64,000 nt of DNA from Letharia columbiana (GCF_014066305.1 NW_023501050.1:558001-622000); one strand, 5' to 3'. Shown: positions 23,691 to 36,539, counted from the first letter of the stretch. Notes: generated by a model not told the origin, from the letters alone. Program-made: numbers and translations.

Positions 23691-25064
23691 TCACCCTGCT
23701 GCTGCTCCTTCTCGTGGTGGACTCTCATACGCCGTCCCCATTAATGGGCCGTCGCCATCGATGGACAACCTAGCACTGCGACTTCCACCGAATTTTCGGA
23801 AGAGATTTAAGAGGAGTGTCCTGCAAGCGGCGCGCGAGGTTGTGACGTAGATGACTGAGTTCCAGAAGCCCATAAGGGAAAGTACAATGCCAGCTGCGTA
23901 CGCGTAGGGAACGGAGATGGACTCGGGGTAGATGAGAGAGTAGACGCGGTTGATGGAGGAGGGCACCCAGGTGACGAGCAGGGAGACGAAGAATAGAGAA
24001 GCCACTTTCGTGTAACCGAAAGCCGCTCTGTTGGCTTCCAGAGCTGCCCTGTTCTTCTTTTGTTGCTTGTATTCGATACTGGTATGGTGCAGTATCGAGG
24101 GTCGAGGCGCAGCCGAGATTTTGACATTATATTTTGGGTAGCTGATGTGAGACGGGTCGCTAGGGTTGCGGCTCTTGCGGTCGGCAGGGGAAATGAAGGC
24201 TTCGGAGATGTTTTTGAGGGGGAGGCTCTCAAAGTCGCTAGTCACTTGATAATCTGTGGTTTTGTAGGCATAATTGTGGTCATCTGAGGGATTGCCGAAT
24301 GCTCTTAGTTGGTGACGTTTCTTGAAGATCTCGCGGCCGGCCATGATGTAGATTGCAAAAGAAGCGATGATGCAGACCCTATGATAATATCAGTAAGTGT
24401 ACAGGATCCGACAGGTTTCTTTCATTTGCGTACCATGCTGGACCATAGCACACAGCGATACGCAAGAAATCCCAGTCATGGGATAGCCAACACCATAGCT
24501 AACGTTCACTGTCAGCTTGCAATCGTGCCTTGCCTTGAGCTGGTTCTCTTACCACTGCTGGGCCATAGATCTTGCCTCTTTCCTCATTTTCAACGAAGAT
24601 GAAAATGAAGGCGATGACAAATGGGGCTCCATAGGCCATCAAGTGGTATTTCCACTCCAATGCTTTGAGTTGCTGGGCATTGTACTTCTTGAACAATGTC
24701 AAGTAAACATTAATTGCCATGGCCAGATTCCAAAGGGCATCGGCGGGAACAAACCTGCAGTACGTTAGCTGATGCGTTGCACTACGGCCTGGACACAGCT
24801 TTACATCTGAATGAGGAAGCCTTGGAATTGACACAGATGTGAATCGGCACCGGCGCGAATGGGTGACTCTGACATCAGGGTCCCGATGTTGCAAAGAGTG
24901 TTCCCCCATGAAGCGTAGAAAACCAGCCGGTTGATAGGTTTTCGGAAGTTGGGGGAGGACACAAAGGTGACGAAAATGAAGATTGTACCGATGAGCGAGA
25001 AGCAAGAAGCAACTCGCTCTGTGGTCTCGAGCGCATGCGATTCGTCTGCCGTCAACGTTGCCAT
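23691..25064 (-). CDS. cAMP-receptor-like G-protein-coupled receptor (404 aa)
   Basis: Four exons: 25064-24805, 24754-24553, 24498-24434 and 24378-23691. The phases agree and the total is 1215 nt. The start is MATLTADESH. Seven hydrophobic segments are visible: FSLIGTIFIFVTFV, RLVFYASWGNTLCNIGTLM, LWNLAMAINVYLTLF, YGAPFVIAFIFIF, CIIASFAIYIMAG, VASLFFVSLLVTWVPSSIN and AAGIVLSLMGFWNSVIYV. The short third exon encodes GPAVLWCWLSHDW...AVCYGPAW, the W-C-W loop typical of cAMP-receptor-like GPCRs (Dicty_CAR type, e.g. Neurospora GPR-1 class). A long third cytoplasmic loop precedes TM6 and ends in KNRAALEANR. It acts in the plasma membrane, probably sensing a nutrient or small-molecule signal; the ligand is unknown. 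Introns 24755-24804, 24499-24552 and 24379-24433 have good borders. Confidence 0.88.
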
Positions 25065-27992
25065 ATTCGGTCGGCGTGCACTGAGGGTCTCGAAGAGCGT
25101 TCAATGTTCCTGTTGACAAAGGACACAGCATATATAGCAGCGCAATGAGAGTCCTGGCGGTACGGCTAGGGAGGGGTAACAGCAGCAGAGGTATCGCAGT
25201 ACCAATTCTTTCGATAATCGAAAGGGTACCTTGGAGGTAACCAGTCCTTGAGGAGAGAATGATCTACATGCGGGAGACATGGGATACTAATCTCAATCAA
25301 GAAGCACGATTAAATGACTGATGTGTCATCGTGATGCACGAGATCATGTATAAGCAGTGCCTACCGTGACTTACCTGCATAATGATGATAAGTAAATAAA
25401 ATCTACATATACTGGCCGCGCTGCTTGGTTCATCAGCGAATGATACGGAGCCGGTGGGGGGTTGCAGCATCGCAAAGCCCGGCAGTCTGCGGGCTAACAT
25501 GCCGTCCTGATGGTCTGACCAACGGCAGCGCTCGAAACAGCGGAGCATTCGGATAAGCACGTCAACAATACAGGCGGTCGAATGGGCGAGACCGACTTGC
25601 GAAGCTGTACAAAGTTGGAAACCCCCTATTATTGAAGTTGGGGGGAATATTAAGGGTACATGCAATGATGCAGCGTAAACAGGAAGTGTGGGGACCCGAG
25701 GGCACGGGAGATCGTCGGGGATTGACACTAAGGCAGTGACAGAGCCTAGCGTTCATTGCACGGCACTCAGGTAGGTGGGCGAGGTAGATAGCTGCATACT
25801 GGCTTGGAAGTCGCCGAAAGTCGACGCGAGAGTCAATCTTGAACCTCAACAGAGACATCTTGAGTATTGTTGCTTGCTATGAAGCATCGTTGATCATCTC
25901 GTCATCATCGCTTTGTTCCATCACGCAGGATCCCTTAATAATTCTTGTTTTTCAATTCATTGAGTCGGGAGAATTTTGGGTCACACTGTTCGAATGAAGA
26001 CCACTGCTCCGGTGACCATATGTGCATTTGATTGCTCTAGATCCTCATGCAAGTCGGAAGATTAAAAGAAGCTTGCCGAGCATATCTTCCCTCATACTTG
26101 AATTAATACGGGACGGATCTCGTTACGGCTTTCCCGAGAGAACTAAGCATGGCGACAAATCAGGAGGCCTCGAAAGAGGGCTGAATTGCGTATTCGCGAT
26201 CCTGATGATATTGATATGGCCTGTAAGCTTGGGTGCAGAGACGGTGATTAGGGCTCTCTCACGCTAGAAGAACGGGTTTCGCTTACGTTGGTAGTTGCTT
26301 TTGTCCTCAAATGTCGTCCAAAGAAGTATGAATGAGTAGAATTAAAGCGTGAGTCAGCCACACACATCTCTATTGTATGCTAGCCTGAGCCACAGCCGTA
26401 TGTGACTGTTCACACGTCCATAACGGCCGCTTGCGTCTGCGAATTCGGAAGACGGAAGCTCCGCAAGGATTTCTAATCCTAGAGGATTACCGTGCATTGC
26501 ACACATTAGTATGGATTCGGTCCTTGGAACATGATACCTCTTCGTTCGAAATTTTTACCAGAACGAACGAACCCCTTTTAAGAACAAGAACATGCACCTC
26601 ACTGCCGGTAGCCGAGCAGCTGGAGGATCGTTTGCGTAGTGGCGGTGTCGACCTGCCAATTTTGGATAGCCAGGAACATGCGGGCTCTGGGCCCACCCGA
26701 GAGCCTTTATCAGGAGGACAATGTACCTGAATATACTCACCTCGATTGGACGATCGACAGTGGGAACAGCAGTCCATGACGATATGAGTGAAGGTCTACT
26801 CAACAGAATGAGAGCGTGTTGATAAAAGGACTGGATGACTTTGTAATGATACTAGTCCTGACTAATCAGAAAGAGGCAATACAAGCCGACAGTGCAGCGT
26901 TCGGTATGAAGCCGGGGAAATTTGTATGTGCGGTGTGCCCCAGCCAGCGGTGAAGGAAAAGGAGTCGCAATCGACCCTGTTCCATCGGGGGTAACATTTT
27001 GATCGGAGAATCTTCGTATGAAAAAGGCTAAGCTTGGGTTAGCACACGGCATGTGGACTATCGAACGAACTGGCGATCTCGTTCACTGGTATCTATTGGT
27101 GCACACATGGAGGTATCCGATCGGCTGGCAAATTTTCCCTGTTAAAGGGACCATCAAAGCAGTCGGCGTTGCTGTTGTATTTCAACGTTCTGAGAGTCTC
27201 GACAACTACAACTCCCACTTGACCGATGGCTTACCAGAACATCTACCCTTTGAGGGGCGCGACTCTGAAAATGCTCTCAGCACTGCCACAACGCTTTCGT
27301 CGACCAATGGCCATCCTAACGCTGTAATTCTTTTGTGGGAAATTTTCGAACGTTTCCCCAGTTCTTGACATCAGCGGTCTGATGTCCAACAGAGCTATAG
27401 TCTTCTGGGATAAAAGAGAGGTATGGCACTGGTTGATGGTGCCCAAAGCAATCAATCTGTTGCCGTAAATATGATTTGATTGGACGATTGAATATTGCTG
27501 TGATCCGATTCAGGCGGCTACCGAAACATGTGTGAAATAGATACTTTTGAAACAAGCTTGGCACGGATCAATGTTTTGCCGAGCGGCTTGTACCAGATTC
27601 GTGGACAGTTGGAGGAGCATTCACGCTGATGCCATCTTCACTACGCTCGTTCCCCTTCCATTCCACACCTCCTTTACGTACTTACTGCCATTTTCCTAAC
27701 GCTCGTTCCTCCTTCGACTGCCGGATTTTGCAGATCGAACCGCTCGAACAGTGACACTACAAGCTGATGACATCGCACCCCGCTCGACTCCATTCAAAAG
27801 TTGCCTTTGCGGGACCTCGCTGGACGTCTTTCAACGACTAAGTCTACAGCGGAGCACATCCCTCGAGCCCGGAAGCACATGCAGCAGGCCATTTGAGTGG
27901 CACACCTATGTCACAGGGTACGCCCACGATCCCGGACTCGCTCGGGCAAGCCTACAACTTTCCCTAGCAGTTTCAAAGTCAATTCGGGCGAA
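25065..27992. other. Long divergent intergenic region between the GPCR and MAPKK genes
   Basis: Both flanking genes point outward, so this 2.9 kb holds both promoters and long 5' leaders. Open frames inside (e.g. 25297-25728 minus, 27018-27368 plus) have no domains, signal peptides or splice partners. CT-rich sequence upstream of 27993 fits a fungal promoter/leader. Confidence 0.4.
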
Positions 27993-29696
27993 ATGAACGA
28001 GGAATATGGAAAGAGAAACTCTGGGGATATCTCATCTTCACCAGCACCTCCTCTACTGAGACCACCCATCCCAGGCAACAGAAGCAATGGAGGGCCACGG
28101 ACTCCCCGCCTCGGGCTTGCTATACCCCCTTCTCCAAGTCAGAAGCCTGTGTCCAACAATGACACTGTACCTAATCTGCCTCCACTCGCCTCCATCCAGC
28201 GACCCTCCGCCCGACCCGCGCCTCCTCAACTGAGACTAGCCACACCAATGGGAAGCAATACCACACCACAAGAAGGGCACTCCATGGCGAATGCCCGGCC
28301 GCCGCCGCAACCGCATCCAGTCAGTGGGGTAAGCGATGGTAGTGGGCACTCAAGATCGGATAGCTTTGCCATAGTAGATGGCAAGAATAGCAATCCTACA
28401 TCGGCTTCGTCATCCGGCTTCTCGGCTCTATCATACCCCACAAGCACACATCGACACCCAAGCGGGACCCCAGATCCAGCTTCTGCAATCAGCTCAGCCT
28501 ACTCGGAAGCAGGAGGTGCAGCTATGGAAAGAGAAGGAAGCAACCATATACTACCGGATCTGGAGAAATTGAGCTTGGAGAAGGGGAGGAACTTCGATGT
28601 GGAGGATCTGGACGATGATGGTTGGAGGGCAGCGAGTGAGCAGAAGAAGATCATCGAGATTGGAAGCTTGGGAGAAGGAGCTGGGGGTGCCGTTACGCGG
28701 TGCAAGCTCGTCGGTGGGAAGACTGAGTTCGCACTGAAGGTGAAGTCATCATTGGATTTTCGATGATAAGTTGTTTACAAATCTGCAGATAATAACCACA
28801 GATCCCAATCCAGATGTCAAGAAACAGATAGTACGAGAGCTAGCCTTCAACAAGGATTGCTCCTCGGAACACATTTGTCAGTACTACGGAGCATTCATGG
28901 ACGATTCTAGCGGTACAATATCAATTGCTATGGAGTACTGTGAAGGAGGAAGTCTCTACGGCGTCTACCGGGAGGTCAAGAAACTTGGAGGCAGGACCGG
29001 CGAGAAGGTACTCGGGAAAGTAGCCGAAGGCGTCCTGAACGGCTTAACATATCTACATGGCCGCAAGATTATTCACAGAGGTACCTGCGATCCTGTTGCG
29101 TTCTTCTCAACGCTTACTGACATATCCTTAGATATTAAACCTTCCAACATCCTCCTGACTCGTTCCGGTCAAGTCCGCCTTTGCGACTTTGGCGTTAGTG
29201 GCGAATTCGGCACCAAAGGAGACGCCAATACCTTCATTGGCACCTCCTACTACATGGCCCCTGAGCGCATCACTGGTAAATCCTACACGATCACCTCCGA
29301 CGTCTGGTCCCTCGGTGTCACTCTTCTGGAAGTGGCCCAACACCGCTTTCCATTCCCCGCCGATGGCACGGAAATGCAACCGAAGGCGGGGTTGATTGAT
29401 CTGCTTACTTATATAGTAAGGCAGTCGATCCCGAAGTTGAAGGATGAGGAGGAGAATGGGATCAAGTGGAGCGAGAACTTTAAATATTTCATTGAGTGCT
29501 GGTACGTACCCAACTTGCGCAGCTTTCAGATGAATTGATATGAAGCGGATATTAATGGTGGCGCAGTTTGGAAAAGGAACCATCACGAAGAGCAACTCCA
29601 TGGCGCATGCTCGAACATCCCTGGATGGTTGAGATGCGCGGCAAGAAAGTCAATATGGAGCATTTCTTGCGACAAGTTTGGGACTGGAAGGATTAA
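27993..29696 (+). CDS. mkk2: MAP kinase kinase of the cell-wall-integrity pathway (Mkk1/Mkk2 type), 512 aa
   Basis: Exons 27993-28739, 28789-29080, 29132-29501 and 29567-29696 give 1539 nt. Start [10 protein letters not shown] opens a Pro/Ser-rich disordered N-terminal region of about 210 residues. The kinase domain then shows GEGAGGAV (Gly loop), FALK with the ATP lysine at about residue 249, [17 protein letters not shown] (Asp about 347, codon split by intron 2), CDFG at 364-367 and the MAPKK activation segment [15 protein letters not shown] leading to [10 protein letters not shown]. The third intron restores [15 protein letters not shown] and the end [12 protein letters not shown], both typical of fungal Mkk2. 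It phosphorylates the Slt2/Mpk1-type MAPK downstream of a Bck1-type MAPKKK in response to wall stress. The length fits the family. The symbol follows the Aspergillus/Neurospora relatives. Confidence 0.93.
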
Positions 29697-32386
29697 GGAT
29701 AGGAGCTAAATGTCTCTCAATTGATCTTGGCTCAAAAGGTTTCCAGTTTGAAACGACTTTAATAATGCGTCATGGAAATGTTGCAGGCATAAATAAGCAG
29801 GTGAACAACAAGCGGGCGATGAGCGGGCCTGGCGTTGGATGATGTGGAATAAGCGTGAATCTTTACCAAGCATCCGGTCAGTGTTTATTTGCATTACTAT
29901 GTAGGTATAACAGTTCACCAGTTGTCCCGAAGAGTATGATTCTGGCACCTGGCTCTCTGCACGACGAAACGAGCGTCCATATTCTCCACCGCTGGATTTC
30001 TGACGATCAAAACCTCTGCTGACCTGGTCAAGAAACCACTGCTCACCTGGAAAAAAAAACACCCCCCCCTTCCAAACCACCCCGCATCTAAGCGATAGTA
30101 TATACTCCATTACCAACCCGGTACCAGAGGTGCTAGACACACTTCAAGTCAACCACACTTCCCAGTCCCAAAAAGTCCTCCCCTACCTCCCAGCCTCCTC
30201 CTGCACAACCAATATCCATCGGCCCCGACCACAACCATGCTGTGCTGCGCTATGCTGAACTAAAATACAAGGTAAGAAAACGCCCACCTACCAAAGACAG
30301 CCACGGCATCTCTATCAGACGATCTACCTAAACCATACCGTCACCATCAACCATCGTCCTCGACCTCTTCGATCCGTCTTGGAGCGTACGTACGTACGTA
30401 CGTAGGTAGGATAAGTAGGTAGAGTAGGTAGGTTTCGCACACGCAGCACAGCCAACCTCGCCTTTTCAAACACAAAAACAGCTACCAAGTATCCAGGAAA
30501 ACCCACATAAACAAAACATCTTAAGATACAAGCGAGATGCTGGTGTTTTCGTCGACGACTTTGCATGTCGTCACGGGCCCTCCGCGATGACCCATCCAAA
30601 CTTGTCGGTCCCGCCGAGTTCGTCGCTGTATTCGTGGGCATTCCGGACTCGCGGGTGCCCGCCCCGGGTTTGTGACTGAGACTCTGCAGCGAGGTGAGTG
30701 ATGTTCTGCTGCGCACAGCCCTGCTCGGGTTTGATGATTGTATTAATTGATTGATTGATTGATTAATTAATTAATTAGTGAGTTGATTGGTCGAAAAGGG
30801 GGCGGTTAGCGAGCGGGTGGGGTTCCGTGATTGGATGCGTGCGTGCATGCATGCATGCGTGCAGTGTTGTTTTTGGAGTTATTGAGGGTGGAGGAAGGAA
30901 GGAAGGAAGGAAGGATGGAGGGAGGGAAGGGGATCAAGTGGTGTGTGGAGTAGGATACTATCGTATGTCTTCCGGTGGGTCAGTGGTATTATCAGTGCTA
31001 TTGACGGTATCCAAGCAGGTATATATCCCGGGGCAACAAGTGTCCACCTCCGACAACATGAAGCCGGCCGAACACAACGAGATCGACGATGATGCCCTTC
31101 CTCCATCAACGTCCCAAAACCTGGCTTCGGCTCTTTTCTTTCCTCGGTTCCCGGCATTCCTCATACAGTATCAAGATAAGAAAGAGATCAGATACAAAGG
31201 TATCTGCAAATCTGGCACAGAACCGAAGATAGATATAGTATGACTTGACAAGACCGAATGGGCCGCACTTTTGCGCCGCTACCTAGCTCCCCGCCGTTGT
31301 CCCCTCCATCAGCCATTATGCTGTCGCAGAAGGTCCTTGTAACACCTCGGCGAAACGGGGCGTATCGCTTCGACGCTTCTGACGCACTTTTCCCTTTCAC
31401 AGCCCCCTGCACGGGGGTTTAGTTTCAGATCACGTGTCATGAGCGCCCAATTGTGTGTGAGACGGACGCAAGATACGTCTGAGCGAGGATTTGCTTTCCG
31501 CACTGCGATTTTGTTTCCCAGCGCTTGTTGTACATGCTGGCCCTCTGAGGGACATTGATGGTAGGTCGGAAATAGGTTGAGAAGTAGTAACACATTGTTT
31601 CAAAGAGCTACTAATACAGTGTCATGCAAAAATGTAATACAATGTCATGAGAAAGTCGTGTAAACTTAGTAGACAGTGCACAAGTCCAAAGCCTCGCATT
31701 ATCATGTTAAGAAGAGGATCCAAACACCCAGTACTCCCTGATTATGATATCCAATGCTATCGTTGATGGCCGACATCACGCCCTCAATCTCCATGATCAC
31801 ACTGTGTATTTGGCGAGCCCTTTGCCTCCAAAGCCTCAGCCGATGTTGATGGCTACACTGCGTTTGCCTCTTGCAACATAATGGACCAACCAATGTTCCC
31901 TGTATGGTATATATATTAACGAGGGTGGTGTCTCGTTTTTGTCGATGTGCTCTTGAAAGGCCATGCTCGTACGACATAGCATACTTGTGGTCTTTTCTTG
32001 TTGCTTCTGGGTGATAGCCATGGGAGCAAGCAGTGTGAAGCGAAGCGCCGAAAAGCCACAACAAAGGTGCGCACGTGTTCTGGGAGTTGCTTCGTCCGGT
32101 GTTAGACCAATGACGCAATTGGGAGCGCTGGCACGTTGAATGCCAAGACGTTGCATTCGCTTCGTAATCCCCGGATGCTCACTTGCAGAGACCAGACTGG
32201 TAGTGGAGACATCTTGATGATCGAGTCCTAGTATCTGGCTGTGTGATTGAGAGAGACAGGACGGAGGTTGGCGGTTGCTCCGATGAGCAGGCTCTTCTTC
32301 CATCTTATCACCTTATGCAATGTATAATCATCTCATCGAGTCCCTGGGTGCTCATGATGATGGAGTCTTGATGACAAAGCGAGCAT
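29697..32386. other. Gene-free stretch, microsatellite-rich
   Basis: The 3' flank of mkk is followed by 2.6 kb without a recognisable gene. A short A/C homopolymer pair lies at 30051-30069 and a tetranucleotide cluster at 30386-30925. Two overlapping minus-strand frames at 31702-32303 (138 and 155 codons) show no motif and cannot be joined into a known protein. Confidence 0.4.
30386..30925. repeat. Cluster of different tetranucleotide microsatellites
   Basis: Within 540 bases: (ACGT)n at 30386-30404 running into GTAG repeats, (ATTG)n and (ATTA)n at about 30742-30778, (GCAT)n at about 30841-30862, and (GGAA)n at about 30894-30925. All are tetranucleotides with distinct motifs. Confidence 0.85.
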
Positions 32387-33469
32387 TCAACGTGTCGCAG
32401 ACGCCGGTCTCGCAATCTTCCTAGCTAAACCAATCCACGACCGTGGAGCAGAATTGGCGTCTCCATATAAGTCCTCCACAGCGCTATGAAAGCTGTTGGT
32501 GCTCGATGAAATATTCCTCGAATGAGCAGCTTGGCTATCCACAGACAGAGATCTTGATCTCAGGTCTATCGCGGTCGAGTTCTGCGACCGCAAAGCTGGA
32601 GTGCCCGCAGTACGTGGTCTATCTTTCCCTGCTGGATTCGAGAATAAAGACGGAGGAGCGAGCTCCGCCGGATCCAGCATCGGGACGGAGTTCATGGCTT
32701 CCTGGAACAATGGCGAAAATCTCTCCTCGTCTCGTAGGATTGATGGCGGCTGGGGAAGTGGCTCTCGTCGTTGTTGCTCGAGGAGACGTTCAAGCTGGAC
32801 CTGGACGGGAGTCATAGGCGGTGTGAGGTCATGATGAGACCGAATGGTAGGAGACGGTTCAGAGCGGGTGCAATTCCTCGGTATGTAAGTTGGTGTGTAA
32901 GCTGGCGGCGCTGGGTGCGGTTCATGACTCGAGATGACATCTCGCTGCATCTCACCAGCGATAAGCCACATCTGTTCCTCTGGCATCCAGACCATTGCAG
33001 AAGCCGTATTGAGGCTTCGAGAGTTCGACTGTGGAGCTGACAGGGTGAGTTGGGGAGCTGGCGAAGTTGGGTTTCGCCGTTGCGATATGGTATTCTCTTG
33101 GTAAGCTGAAAAGCCGACCTGGGGAGTTGGCGAGGTCAGATTGCGTCGTCGAAGTAAGTCTGTGTTCTGGGTAGGAGGCCGGTCATTGCTTCTGGCCCTC
33201 TTGATCTTGTTAATTATACAATGAGACTCGATGTCGCAACGCTTTGGTGTCGGACATCTTGGTGTCGGGCACATTCGTCGTCGAGGAAGAGGTGGGAGGG
33301 GTTTTGATGAGTAGTCTCTCGGCAGAGGTCGACTGAAATTCCTCAGAGCATGTGCATCTGGTTGAATATCATGCTGTTGCCCGGGTGCATCTGGTACCGC
33401 GAAATGGCGGTCAAAGGTTGGTGAAGTTGCGAAGAGTGACAGATCGACCAATTCTTCGGTGCCAGCCAT
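32387..33469 (-). CDS. Low-complexity fungal protein of unknown function (360 aa)
   Basis: A long uninterrupted frame. The start is set at the ATG at 33469 (MAGTEELVDLSLFATS) because the upstream extension is Cys/hydrophobic and unlike the rest. The protein is rich in Pro, Ser and Arg and looks disordered: SKPLPPLPRRR, TPTYIPR, two copies of RRRNLTSPTPQ / QRRNPTSPAPQ, and one ordered-looking block MVWMPEEQMWLI around the middle. The C-terminus has a Ser-rich stretch before EDLYGD. There are no TM segments and no known domain. The continuous frame, absence of stops over 1 kb and internal repeats support a real gene. Confidence 0.6.
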   Translation of the reverse strand: MAGTEELVDLSLFATSPTFDRHFAVPDAPGQQHDIQPDAHALRNFSRPLPRDYSSKPLPPLPRRRMCPTPRCPTPKRCDIESHCIINKIKRARSNDRPPTQNTDLLRRRNLTSPTPQVGFSAYQENTISQRRNPTSPAPQLTLSAPQSNSRSLNTASAMVWMPEEQMWLIAGEMQRDVISSHEPHPAPPAYTPTYIPRNCTRSEPSPTIRSHHDLTPPMTPVQVQLERLLEQQRREPLPQPPSILRDEERFSPLFQEAMNSVPMLDPAELAPPSLFSNPAGKDRPRTAGTPALRSQNSTAIDLRSRSLSVDSQAAHSRNISSSTNSFHSAVEDLYGDANSAPRSWIGLARKIARPASATR

Positions 33470-35065
33470 GTTGATACTTGCCGAGTGTAAAGGCCAATGG
33501 CAATTGTTATGTAAGTAAGGGCAGCAACGGCAGCGACGGCAAGGTTGGAGACATATCTCAAATATAGATGGAAGGATTAAGGGCGCAAGCAACCCCAAAA
33601 GAGGGAATGCGAATCCTGAGTTAGAGTAATACAATCTACCGGCCTCATAAAGTGGGTGTGGGATCTGGTGGAGCGCTCGGCGCCAGGTACCCGCCCAAAG
33701 GGGCGGAGTTCTTTTTGCAGATAATCAGTAAGCTATTTCATCATGCTTTGGCATGTATTGCGCCTCTCGGCCGCAGAGAAGATGCAGACTTGGTCAGGGT
33801 ACAGGGACACTTAATGATACGTAAAGGCCAAGGCAATTTGAATGGTGTGGTCCAGTGATAAGGATTGTAGATGATCAACATACTGATAATGAATGTAGTA
33901 ATAATGTATGACGGTATGGATCTTCTATATTATTACTCCCTTCCTTCGGCTGATCAATCTCAGCATATCTCACTTCCAACCAAAGGATAGATCTCGGCTC
34001 ATGTCATCTTAGATTTTATGTTTGTGTGCTTGCTCTATCACTTACGCACACTTCTCGCACTTTCAATGTAATTTACTCTCACCAGGGATAACCGCTGCGA
34101 GCTGCAGTCTTCACCTATGTGATCAATCATAATCATTTGTTGGTGTATAGGATTCTCGTGGCATGAGGGGCTGTGCAATAATTAGAAGAAGGTGAGATGA
34201 TGAAGGCTGTGTTCGAGGTTCGATGTTGGTGTTCCGGCAGTGAAACCATGTCTCTAAGGCCTAAGTCCGTTAGGGGCGGCATCCCTGGGTGACTAAGCCT
34301 AAGCGAGCCTGATGGGGGGGTGGGGTGGGGAACGGGGGACGGGATGCTCGGCCTCCTTCTGGGCGGGCTTCTGGGCGGTCTCCACCAATCAGCAAATCAC
34401 TGTAAAAAGTAAACCTTACCTTACTCGTACTTCATAAGTAAGCAGCTGTGTTCGCTGTCTACATTACCTTATGGCAGATAACGTGCTACAACAAAGTAAT
34501 TTGCTGGACGTGCTTCGAGAAGGCTGAGCCTCTATCACGCAGGATGCCCCCAAAGTCATCATGCCGTTGGGATGCGAGTTTGTCCATTGGCCCACTGCCA
34601 CTTCCATCACAGCTAGCCAGCCTCATTTCCTTTCATCCGTTCCTTCCATCCTTCTACAACGCACCGAAAACACTTCGTATTGCTCGTCGCCTTGAGATTA
34701 CAGAAGGGAAAACAGTGTTGGCACCAGAGCAGCTCCTCTTTTGTTTTGAAACAATTCAATTCGTCTTCTCTGTGCCATGGCTGTTGCTGATCGATCGTGA
34801 ATTTTCTCCCATACCGTATCCTTTTTCGCACGGGATTCCTGTACCCTTTTCTCAATCGTCTTTGGTTGGCAGCGTGCTCCTGAGACTCCCCGCTACGACT
34901 GGAGTCGCCTTTGCGTCGCGAGTCGCATACATCCAACACCAAAAGCAGCCGCCATGGAGGCGACGCGACCTTCAACTGAAGGTAATGAGTTCTTTTCCCT
35001 CTACAATTTCTGCAGAGCCTTTAGGCCCATCCCTCATTTTTACTTTGACACCTTGATCCATCAAT
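33470..35065. other. Divergent intergenic region
   Basis: Separates the divergently read genes at 33469 and 35066. G-rich stretch (GGGGGGGTGGGGTGGGG) at about 34313-34340. A 202-codon plus-strand frame (34448-35056) has no domain and is probably chance or leader sequence of the downstream gene. Confidence 0.4.
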
Positions 35066-35731
35066 ATGCACCAATTCAATGCAGCGTGTTTGCTTCTCCT
35101 ATACGCAATGCAATCTGCCTCGCTCGTACTAGCCAACACCAACATACCAAGATCCAACCCCATTAATCAAGGCACACCACAAATCCTCCCACCAGCCAAT
35201 CTAATCCAACCTCAAAAAAACCAAACTGGTCGGCTTACATGGGGAACAGACCACGACATCGGCTCCAATCTCACCATCTACATCTCCCTCGGAGACCCTT
35301 GCCCCCCTCAATCCCTCTATGAACTCCTCATCCTAGCCAAGGAGCAAGTCCGCGACCGCGCCGTCCTCTTCGGTCCCACGACTCGCGTCCCCCATCGCAA
35401 AGCGAACCCAGAGCTCACGCAAACAACCCACGCAGGGCTCGAATACTTCATCGAACCGGGCCGGGTTTTGAACCCCCGGCATCCGGGCCTCGAGTGGGGA
35501 GAGTTCGAAGTATTGACCTCCTGGCTGTACGAGTACCTCTGGATACTGTTGAATCATCGGTATTGTAACTATGTGCTGTATAGGAAGAACGTGACGACGG
35601 GCATGGAGCTGAATCTGGCTTTCGGGGAGATAAAGCCGCTTGAGACCACGGTGGCGGTCGACACCACTTCGCGCGGCACTGCGAGGCTGCCTGCAGAGTC
35701 GTTGTCGCAGGGTAGCGTTAATACTACCTGA
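35066..35731 (+). CDS. Small secreted protein of unknown function (221 aa)
   Basis: Single exon. It begins with a credible signal peptide (MHQFNAACLLLLYAMQSASL, with cleavage likely after VLA). The mature part has GDPCPPQSLYELLILAKEQV, GLEYFIEPG and WLYEYLWILLNHRYCNYVLY. The single potential N-glycosylation pattern NVT lies near the end. Codon and base composition (GC-rich third positions) are gene-like. The last 25 residues are Thr/Ser-rich. No catalytic motif was recognised. Could be a conserved extracellular fungal protein or effector-like. It lies alone, downstream of a long promoter region. Confidence 0.6.
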   Translation: MHQFNAACLLLLYAMQSASLVLANTNIPRSNPINQGTPQILPPANLIQPQKNQTGRLTWGTDHDIGSNLTIYISLGDPCPPQSLYELLILAKEQVRDRAVLFGPTTRVPHRKANPELTQTTHAGLEYFIEPGRVLNPRHPGLEWGEFEVLTSWLYEYLWILLNHRYCNYVLYRKNVTTGMELNLAFGEIKPLETTVAVDTTSRGTARLPAESLSQGSVNTT

Positions 35732-36476
35732 TCCGCAAGGCAAATCCAGCCCACATCTTTATCTTCTCACAACTAGACGGCGCATATAACAAGCGCTTGC
35801 TCCGTCCGGAACCTTACCAATACGGATCTCTCCCTTGCTATGAGAAAACCCCGAGTGGGCGGGAGGGACGCTACCGTGCCTACTTATTACTAGCTAGCTG
35901 TCAAATTGGCAGATCCTAAGGAAGCCGCCCTGATTCCGATCCACCCCGAGCTCGAGAATCAAGCCACACCACCTTCCCAGCTCGCTCTCCCATGTATTTC
36001 CCTTTCCACACACGAGCCTACCTACCCGTTCTCTGAAACTTTGCGCTTTCCTCTCCACCCCACCGCACGTCCGACCGTGTGATTTCCGAAGTTGCCTTTT
36101 CTTACATCTTCCTCTTCTCCTCTGCTACGCATCGCATCGCATTGCATTGCATTCCCGCCATCCATTCTGCTGCGACCTCCACCAATCCCCGACGACCGTA
36201 GTGACCCCAAACCCAGACAATGCCCCACCCCGCTCCCGCCCTGACGCCGCGCCACTGTCCTCAGTACACATCAACAAGAAGCAACGAGACCCTCCCCCCC
36301 CGGCGTCAACGAAGCACGCACGTGGCACTGCGGTAGCGGCTGTCGGATGCCCCAAAGCTGTAGACGTAAGTGCAAAGGAAGAAGGAAAGGAAGGAAGGTC
36401 CGTCTGTCCGTCCGTCTGCCTCATCAACCATCACGTCACGACCACGAGGCCGTTCGGTAGCTAAAACCCAGTCAAT

Positions 36477-36477
36477 C

Positions 36478-36538
<61 letters not shown>

Positions 36539-36539
36539 G
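36477..36539. repeat. (CAGA)n microsatellite
   Basis: About fifteen near-perfect units of CAGA. On either strand they create artificial tandem-repeat open frames. Confidence 0.92.

Noticed and set aside
31702..32303. Two overlapping minus-strand frames of 138 and 155 codons
   Set aside because: They overlap in different frames, neither has a recognisable motif, and no intron joins them.
34448..35056. 202-codon plus-strand frame just upstream of the secreted-protein gene
   Set aside because: It lies in likely promoter/leader sequence, has no domain, and the downstream ATG with a good signal peptide explains the locus better.
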